Source of the DNA: Kitagawia praeruptora
Taxonomy: Eukaryota > Streptophyta > Magnoliopsida > Apiales > Apiaceae
Length of the DNA: 64,000 nucleotides
NCBI GenBank assembly: GCA_037693485.1
Contig: CM075353.1
Coordinates: 110,628,501 to 110,692,500, forward strand
Direction: 5' to 3'
The notes under the pieces were generated by a model. That model was not told the origin of the DNA, made no database searches, and saw nothing but the letters and a program-made list of their open reading frames with translations. Positions 57,412 through 64,000 of the stretch are shown piece by piece (the stretch's first letter is position 1; the number at the start of each line of letters is the position of its first letter). The position numbers and the translations under genes were made by a program.

Positions 57412-58022
57412 TGTTAGATATAATTGATGTGATTTAATGTCAGTGTTTAAGTGTTACAGGTAAAAGGAGTTTAACTTGTTATTGAAAGCAGTTGTAACAG
57501 AGTTTGAGTATACGCTGATAGCTGGAAGCGCAAACGCTGACAGAAGAAAGCGTAAACACTGCTAGCTGAACACATGGAAGCGCAAACACTGTTAGCTAGG
57601 AAAGCAACAGAGTTTGCTAAAGTCTGTCTACTGGAAGCGTCTACAAGTCAACAAAGTTTGAAGAATAATTCGAGATTAATATGGAAGCAATATCTTTGAA
57701 GATTGGATAGCTGTCAAAGAGATTGAGTTGACTTAGAAGACGTGTAGCAATCGTAATTGATATCAATTGTATAGATTAATTATAGGAGAATCAATTAACG
57801 ATTGTACGTAGCTGTATATCTTATAAATACAGTTAGGTTAACCCTAGAAGGGTGGCTATCGTGAACGAATATCATTCATTGTAACCTAAGCAGCTCTGTG
57901 TGATATTTTACATCACTGAGAGAGGAATTATTAATTCCAAACAGTTTTAAGTATTAAAACGTGTGTTCTTGTTACTTACTCATACAGTACTTGATTATAT
58001 ATATTGTGTATTCGACCTAACA
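57412..58022 (+). repeat. Element E 5' LTR, 611 bp
   Basis: Starts TGTTAGATAT, ends CCTAACA. From about 57680 to the end it matches the D LTR closely. The upstream (U3) part is different and longer, with three GAAGCG(C/T)AAACRCTG-type units near 57525, 57548 and 57577 and two CAGAGTTT words (57498, 57608). TATAAATA is at 57822-57829. Confidence 0.92.
57822..57829 (+). promoter_or_regulatory. TATA box of element E LTR
   Basis: TATAAATA followed by CAGTTAGGTTAACCCTAGA, as in both D LTRs. Confidence 0.6.
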
Positions 58023-58024
58023 TG

Positions 58025-58037
58025 TGGTATCAGAGCC
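58025..58037 (+). other. Primer binding site, element E (tRNA-iMet)
   Basis: TGGTATCAGAGCC, perfect, two bases after the LTR. Confidence 0.95.
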
Positions 58038-58085
58038 AATCTGTTACTTTATTATAGTTAAAGATCCAAAACACAATAGTAATCA

Positions 58086-60332
58086 ATGGTAGAGATTCCT
58101 CCACCATCAGATTCTGAGAAAGCACCTACTACTGTTAGTAGGTATGAAACTATTAGGGTTCCTATACTTAGGCCATCAGAGTATGCAATCTGGAAGGTGA
58201 AGATGGCCATGTTTCTGGAGGCTACAGATCCAGAATATCTTGATAGAATTTATGAAGGTCCTCACAAACCTACAAAGTTATCTGCTGCTGCTGCTGCTGG
58301 TGAGGAATCAAAGGTGATTCCAAAAGAAAAGAAAGATCTAACTGCTGAGGATCTTTCATCAATTGCAAAGGATGCAAAAGTCAGGCATTTACTTCACAGT
58401 GCTTTAGACAATGTTATGTCTAATAAAGTGATTAATTGTACAACTGCAAAGGAAATATGGGATGCAATTGAGGTTAGGTGTCAAGGAACTCCTGCAATCA
58501 AGAAAAATAGAAGAAACATACTCACTCAGGAGTATGAGCATTTTGAGGCAAAGTCTGATGAAACCATGACAGAAACATTTGACAGATTCTGTAAACTGCT
58601 CAATGATTTGTCATTGGTTAACAAAGAGTATGATTTAGAAGACTCAAATCTCAAGTTTCTTCTCTCTCTACCTGAAAAGTGGGATGTGAAAACAACCACT
58701 ATAAGAGATAACTATGAACTTGCTGAAACAGAGATTGATGAAATATATGGACTGCTCAAAACCTATGAATTGGAATTGGAGCAGAGAAACAAAAGATCAA
58801 GTAGGAAGTCAAAGTCTGTTGCTCTTAAGGTTGAGGAGAAACCATTAAAGAAGGAAGCATCAAGGAAGAAGGCAAAAGGAAAAGCCTTGGTCATTCATTC
58901 AGAAAGTGAGTCATCAAACACTGATGTTGACTCAAACACAGATGGAACATCTGATTCTGAAGATGATGAGGAGATGATGCAAATGGCTGCATTGATGGTA
59001 AAGACCTTCAAGAAGATGGGATTCAAGAACTTCAAGAAGGGAAAGAGATTCTCCAAGGATTACTCAAAGTCTGACAAGAAAAATTTCAGAAAATCTGAGG
59101 GAAAGGACTTCAAATCTGGTAAGAAAGATAAGTCTGAGATTCAATGCTACAAGTGTAAGGAGATGGGTCACTATGCTCCTGAGTGCAAGAAGGGTAAAAC
59201 TGAAAAGGCACTCTACACAAAAGGCAGAGATTGGGCAGACACTTCAGATTCTGATGAGAAAGTCAACCATGCTCTCATGGCTACTACTCAGACTGAAGAT
59301 GATGATCTAAAGGTACCCCCAACTACCTATGCTTATAATACTGATAATATAACTGAATTGAGAATTTATCTTAAAGCATTACATATCAGTTATAGGGATC
59401 AGACTTTAGAAAATGAGAGGATCAAGAATGAGTGCTCTCAACTCAAAGAAAGAAACAAATTTGTTGAGGAACAACTTGAAAACATGAATAAAATTCAGAA
59501 AGAGAGAGATGATGCTGTGTTTATTGAACAGGAGTTGCTAGGTAAGTATAAGCAACTAGAATCTGAATTGGAGGATACTAAGAACATTATTAAAACTTGG
59601 ACACACTCTGGTAAAGACACTCAAGAAGTGTTTCAGTCAGATACAGTAGGTCTAGGTTACTCTGATGGAGATGAACTCAGATTTGAAAATATGGTAAAAG
59701 TTAGACCACATCGTCCATCTGAAGGTAATGTTATGGGATCAGGTGGACCTAAGAATGAAGCAGAGAAAAAGGCTGTTAAAGAATCATATGCTAAGACTTT
59801 TGTTAAAGAGCTTAACATTGGTTTGATGACAGATAAACAACTTAAACATAAGTTAAAGGAGTTAAAATCTGTCAACAAACAGAGAATGCCTAGGAAAAAT
59901 AGAAATGGAAAGGTAGGCATAACATCAGGAATTAAGCCAATACTTGCTACATTAGCTCCAAGAAAAACATGCTTTAATTGTGGTAGTACTAATCATCTTG
60001 CTAGTTTCTGCAGTAAGAATAAGAACATTAACACTTTGCCTTCTAAAACTGCTGTAAAGAATGATTATGTGAGAACTAGACCACAGAATTTATGTAAACA
60101 CTGTGGAAGTACTTGGCATTCTATTTATACTTGCAGAGATTATCATGCTATCTACTATAATTACTATGAACCCAAGCCAAATTTGAAATGGGTTAAAGTA
60201 AACTCTGCAAATGTAAATTCTGAAAAAGTTAGCATAAACTCTGATAATGTGAATTCCGCTGCAAAAGCTAACAGAATTAAGAAAGTCAAAGGATCCAAGC
60301 AAGTCTGGATCCTTAAAACTAACAATCAGTGA
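58086..60332 (+). CDS. gag: Element E Gag, 748 codons, three CCHC zinc knuckles
   Basis: Structural protein of the virus-like particle. ATG 58086 is the first ATG-started long frame after the primer site (~50 bp). N-terminal copia Gag domain (YAIWKVKMAMFLEATDPEYLD, about residues 32-52), then NKVINCTTAKEIWDAIEVRC, KKNRRNILTQEYEHFEAK and the UBN2-type DRFCKLLNDLSLVNKEYDL. A Lys-rich then acidic Ser/Asp stretch follows (about 240-300). CYKCKEMGHYAPEC is at 354-367, a predicted coiled coil at about 450-520, CFNCGSTNHLASFC at 629-642 and CKHCGSTWHSIYTC at 670-683. The multi-knuckle C-terminus fits SIRE-type Gag. It ends KQVWILKTNNQ and TGA. Pol lies 10 bp downstream in another frame with no overlap. 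No internal stop, unlike D. Confidence 0.93.
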   Translation: MVEIPPPSDSEKAPTTVSRYETIRVPILRPSEYAIWKVKMAMFLEATDPEYLDRIYEGPHKPTKLSAAAAAGEESKVIPKEKKDLTAEDLSSIAKDAKVRHLLHSALDNVMSNKVINCTTAKEIWDAIEVRCQGTPAIKKNRRNILTQEYEHFEAKSDETMTETFDRFCKLLNDLSLVNKEYDLEDSNLKFLLSLPEKWDVKTTTIRDNYELAETEIDEIYGLLKTYELELEQRNKRSSRKSKSVALKVEEKPLKKEASRKKAKGKALVIHSESESSNTDVDSNTDGTSDSEDDEEMMQMAALMVKTFKKMGFKNFKKGKRFSKDYSKSDKKNFRKSEGKDFKSGKKDKSEIQCYKCKEMGHYAPECKKGKTEKALYTKGRDWADTSDSDEKVNHALMATTQTEDDDLKVPPTTYAYNTDNITELRIYLKALHISYRDQTLENERIKNECSQLKERNKFVEEQLENMNKIQKERDDAVFIEQELLGKYKQLESELEDTKNIIKTWTHSGKDTQEVFQSDTVGLGYSDGDELRFENMVKVRPHRPSEGNVMGSGGPKNEAEKKAVKESYAKTFVKELNIGLMTDKQLKHKLKELKSVNKQRMPRKNRNGKVGITSGIKPILATLAPRKTCFNCGSTNHLASFCSKNKNINTLPSKTAVKNDYVRTRPQNLCKHCGSTWHSIYTCRDYHAIYYNYYEPKPNLKWVKVNSANVNSEKVSINSDNVNSAAKANRIKKVKGSKQVWILKTNNQ

Positions 60333-60342
60333 TTGTTTGTGA

Positions 60343-63300
60343 TTGCAGGGCACCAGGGTAAGTACCCTAGTCGTGGACAGTGGATGTTCAGGACACATGA
60401 CTGGAAATAAAGCCCTGCTATCAGAGTATGAGGAGAAGGCTGGCCCAAAAGTTTCCTATGGAGATGGCAACATAGGACATACTCTGGGATATGGCAATAT
60501 TAATCTTGGAAGTGTCATCATCACAAATGTAGCTCTGGTTCCAGGACTCAAGCATGATCTGCTATCAGTGAGTCAAATCTGTGATAGAGGATATCATGTA
60601 GATTTTCAGCCTGAATTTTGTCAAGTCATCAGTAAATCTACAGGGAAAGTTGCTCTAGTTGGAAACAGACACAACAACATCTATGAAATAAAATTGTCAA
60701 CAAACTCTGATGGCAAAGCAGTGTGTCTGTCAACAAGAATGTCCAGTGAAGAGAGTTGGAAGTGGCACAAGAAACTCTCTCATTTGAATCTGAACAACAT
60801 CAATGAGCTAATAAAGTATGATCTTGTAAGAGGACTACCAAAGTCCTTGTTGAATGTAGAAGGCCTGTGTGATTCTTGTCAAAAGGCCAAACAGAGAAAA
60901 GTCTCTTTCAAAAGCAAATCTGAGTCTTCAATTGTTGATCCTTATCATCTTCTACATGTTGATCTTTTTGGACCAGTGAATGTCATGTCACTTGGAAAGA
61001 AGAAATATGCTCTAGTCATTGTTGATGAATACACCAGATACACATGGGTGTATTTTCTAGCAAAGAAGGATGAAACTGCATTAACAATGGCAGAACATAT
61101 AATACAACTGGACAAAGGGTCAGAGAATCAAGTGAAGATTATCAGAAGTGACAATGGAACTAAATTCAGGAATTCAACGATGGAAGAATTTTGCAAGAGT
61201 AAAGGAATCAAACAAGAGTTTTCTGCACCTGGCACTCCACAACAAAATGGTGTAGTAGAGAGGAAGAACAGAACCTTGATAGAAGCTGCCAGAACCATGC
61301 TAGATGAAGCAAAGTTGCCAACATATTTCTGGGCAGAAGCAGTTCAAACTGCTTGTTTTACTCAAAATGCAACACTGATCAACAAGCATGGTAAAACACC
61401 ATATGAAATGGTGAAAAAGAAGAAGCCAAATCTAAAATATTTTCATATTTTTGGATGCAAGTGCTTTGTGTTGAAGACTCATCCTGAACAGTTGACCAAA
61501 TTTGACCTAAAGGCAGATGAAGGAATTTTTGTTGGCTATCCACTGTCAACTAAGGCATTCAGAGTTTATAATCTGAGAACCAAAGTGATCATGGAATCAA
61601 TTCATGTGTCATTTGATGACAAGAAAATAACTGGACTTGAAGATGTTACTGAACATGATCAACTGCACTTTGAAAATGTAGATATATTCTCTGATAAAGT
61701 AAACTCTGATGAGTCTGATCTGACAAACTCTGTTAAGCTAAACTCTGAACCTCTACTGGTAAATACTGAAGAGACTCTTCAATCAGAAACAAGGGATGAA
61801 CCAGTTGAGGGGGAGCATGAAGAATCACATCAAAGTGAAAATTCAAATTCTAATAGTGACTCAGTTGATAAATCTGAATCAAACTCTGATGACTCAAACT
61901 CTGGTAGTTCAAAATCTGATAGTTTAAATTCTGAGCAGTCACATTCAGGGGGAGCATCAGAGAATGAAAATAGGCACCAAGAAAATCAGGAGAACATGGA
62001 TCAAGGGGGAGGATCACATGATGACAGAAGCAATCTACCTTCTGCAAGAAAATGGACTAAGTCACACACACCTGATTTGATTATTGGTGATCCAGATGCA
62101 AGAGTAAGAACAAGAAGTGCAACAATAAATGAATGTCTGTATCATGCATTCTTGTCACAAACTGAGCCAAAGAAAGTAGAAGAAGCTCTTAAAGATGCTG
62201 ACTGGATAACAGCAATGCAAGAAGAGCTAAATGAATTTGAGAGAAATGAAGTGTGGACCCTTGTACCAAGGCCCAAGAACAGATCCATAGTTGGTACTAA
62301 ATGGGTTTTCAGAAATAAAACTGACAGTGATGGTGTTATCACAAGGAACAAAGCAAGACTGGTAGCTAAAGGCTATTCACAGCAGGAAGGAATAGACTAT
62401 GATGAGACTTTTGCACCGATTGCCAGATTGGAGGCAATAAGGATGTTTCTTGCTTATGCTTCTCATAAGAAATTCAAAGTGTTTCAGATGGATGTGAAAA
62501 GTGCATTTTTAAATGGAAAACTTGAAGAAGAAGTGTTTATGGAACAACCACCAGGATTTGTAGATCCAAAATAATGAGACCATGTCTACAGGTTAGACAA
62601 GGCACTCTATGGACTTAAGCAGGCACCAAGGGCATGGTATGAAACTCTTGCTAAATTTCTACTAGAAAGTGGGTTTCATAGAGGTACTATTGACAAAACT
62701 CTGTTTTACTTTCAATCTGGTAGTGACTTGCTCTTAGTTCAGATATATGTTGATGACATCATTTTTGGAACTACTAATGATAAACTCTGTAAGAAGTTTG
62801 CCAAGCTCATGCAGTCAAGATATCAAATGAGTATGATGGGAGAGCTAAGCTATTTTCTAGGCTTACAGGTGAAGCAAACAGATGATGGAATTTTTATCAA
62901 TCAAGCAAAATATACCAGAAATCTTCTCAAGAAATTTGGCATGCTTGACTGTTCATCTGCAACAACTCCCATGGCAACTGCAACAAAATTGGACAAAGAT
63001 GCAGGGTCATCAGTAGATATGACAACTTACAGAGGAATGATTGGTTCTCTACTCTATTTAACAGCTAGTAGACCTGATATCATGTATGCCACTTGTCTGT
63101 GTGCAACGTTTCAGGCAGATCCAAGGGAACCACATTTAACAGCTGTGAAAAGGATTTTTAAGTATCTCAAGGGCACTGTAACTTTAGGGCTGTGGTACCC
63201 AAGAGAATCTGATTTTAAGCTACTTGGTTACTCTGATGCAGACTTTGCAGGCTGTAAGATTGACAGAAAGAGCACAAGTGGAAGTTGTCAATTTCTTGGT

Positions 63301-63690
63301 GACAGACTTGTGTCTTGGTACAGCAAGAAACAAAAATCAATATCAACATCTACAGCTGAAGCAGAGTATATTGCTGCTGGTAGCTGCTGTGCACAGATTC
63401 TATGGATGAAGAATCAATTGCTGGATTATGGGTTGAGGTATAGCAAAATTCCTATTTTCTGTGATAATCAAAGTGCTATTGCAATGACAGGTAATCCAGT
63501 ACAACACTCAATGACCAAGCACATCAGCATAAGGTATCACTTTATCAGAGAGCATGTAGAGGAAGGCAATATTGAGCTTCACTTTATGCCTATAGATCAA
63601 CAACTTGCAGATGTCTTCACCAAGCCATTGAGTGAAGCTACATTTACAAGACTGGTCAATGAACTAGGAATGGTCTCTAGTTTTGACTAG
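60343..63690 (+). pseudogene. pol: Element E Pol (protease-integrase-RT-RNase H), intact except a double stop in RT
   Basis: One frame of 1115 codons, opening right after an in-frame TGA (60340-60342) with no ATG, so it depends on fusion to Gag or another mechanism. Protease [12 protein letters not shown] (Asp about residue 12). Pre-integrase WHKKLSHLN...LCDSC. Integrase core [26 protein letters not shown], then [16 protein letters not shown] Ser/Asp-rich linker carries three AGGGGGAG words (61808, 61947, 62004). RT follows: [31 protein letters not shown], then TAA TGA (62572-62577) where D reads TAT CCA. It continues [14 protein letters not shown] and palm YVDD (about 62746-62757). RNase [36 protein letters not shown]. 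It ends LGMVSSFD at TAG 63688-63690. All catalytic signatures look intact. Confidence 0.93.
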
Positions 63691-64000
63691 AGATGTTGGT
63701 TAGACTCAAAATCTTACTTTTGTAATATTTTGCTCATGTTTTTGTGAATTGTTGAGTGCTATGTGAACCTTAGTGTTACACACTGCTATGCATGCTTATG
63801 TTTGAACTTTGTTAAACTCTGTCAGCATATCTGTTTGCTAAACACTGTTAACATGTTGGATACACTCTGTGAATTCAGGATTGATTATTGTCTGAATGAA
63901 ATCACCAATGAAGAAAAATGTATGAAGCATGATTCTCAGTGAATAAATCAAGATTCTTTCTGAGTCACTGTGATCTAATCAGAAATTGTGCAGTAAGTTA
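63691..64000 (+). other. Start of post-pol non-coding region of E
   Basis: Matches D 44662-44970 with scattered differences, including AAACTCTG and AAACACTG words. The extra ORF and 3' LTR expected from D would lie to the right of the window. Confidence 0.85.

Larger units (their letters stand above)
57412..64000 (+). mobile_element. Element E: young SIRE-type copia element, 3' end beyond window
   Basis: 5' LTR (57412-58022), intact iMet primer site, gag (58086-60332), pol (60343-63690) and the start of the post-pol region, all about 95% like D. Left target duplication TGATA (57407-57411). The matching right copy, 3' LTR and any extra ORF lie outside the window. This is the only element here with long open gag and pol frames. 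Confidence 0.95.

Overview
The whole 64 kb window is nested plant LTR retrotransposon sequence. I see no host gene, rRNA, tRNA, CRISPR array or bacterial-type feature. The sequence is AT-rich. The elements are plant Ty1/copia (mostly SIRE/Sirevirus-type), Ty3 Athila-type (tRNA-Asp primer site) and Ty3 chromovirus-type. The host is therefore a flowering plant. The gag and extra-ORF proteins look eudicot (perhaps asterid) to me, but that is recollection and not proof.

Layout, by element. A (1-7864): a decayed copia element whose 5' LTR is cut by the window edge; it sits in B1. B (7865-14654, resuming 56476-57101): a rearranged Athila-type tandem, internal part B1 - one shared LTR (11133-12604) - internal part B2. 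C (14655-56475): a SIRE-type copia element inserted in B2, flanked by TTTTC. D (20063-51003): a second SIRE-type element inserted in the reverse transcriptase region of C, flanked by CAAGA. F (23765-27121): a solo chromovirus-type LTR inserted in the integrase region of D, flanked by AATCA. G (28563-43612): a complete minus-strand chromovirus-type element with two 4760-bp LTRs, inserted in the RT region of D, flanked by AAACT. H (57102-57411): a copia RNase H scrap joined to B2 at a microhomology. E (57412 to beyond 64000): a close relative of D, inserted in H and nearly intact in coding sequence.

LTR comparison by eye gives a consistent insertion order: A about 2.2% divergent, C about 1.6%, D about 1.4%, G about 0.5%. 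The deepest nest is B2 > C > D > G.

Elements C, D and E encode Gag (CCHC zinc knuckles in D/E) and Pol (protease, integrase, RT, RNase H). D also has a broken extra ORF after pol, of the envelope-like/additional-ORF class of Sireviruses. Only E keeps long uninterrupted gag and pol frames, and its pol has two adjacent stop codons in RT.

The least expected signals are: (1) a series of hairpins in the leader of A whose stems differ but pair, and whose loops share CGTGCYACAGCCG; (2) the octamer AAACTCTG, far over-represented across D and E in LTR, coding (all three codon phases) and non-coding DNA; (3) a gag-pol boundary in D and E that a single frameshift cannot cross and that carries a splice-acceptor-like sequence; (4) three polypurine-tract-like copies inside pol of D and E; (5) G, which moved recently although its internal coding region was already dead.
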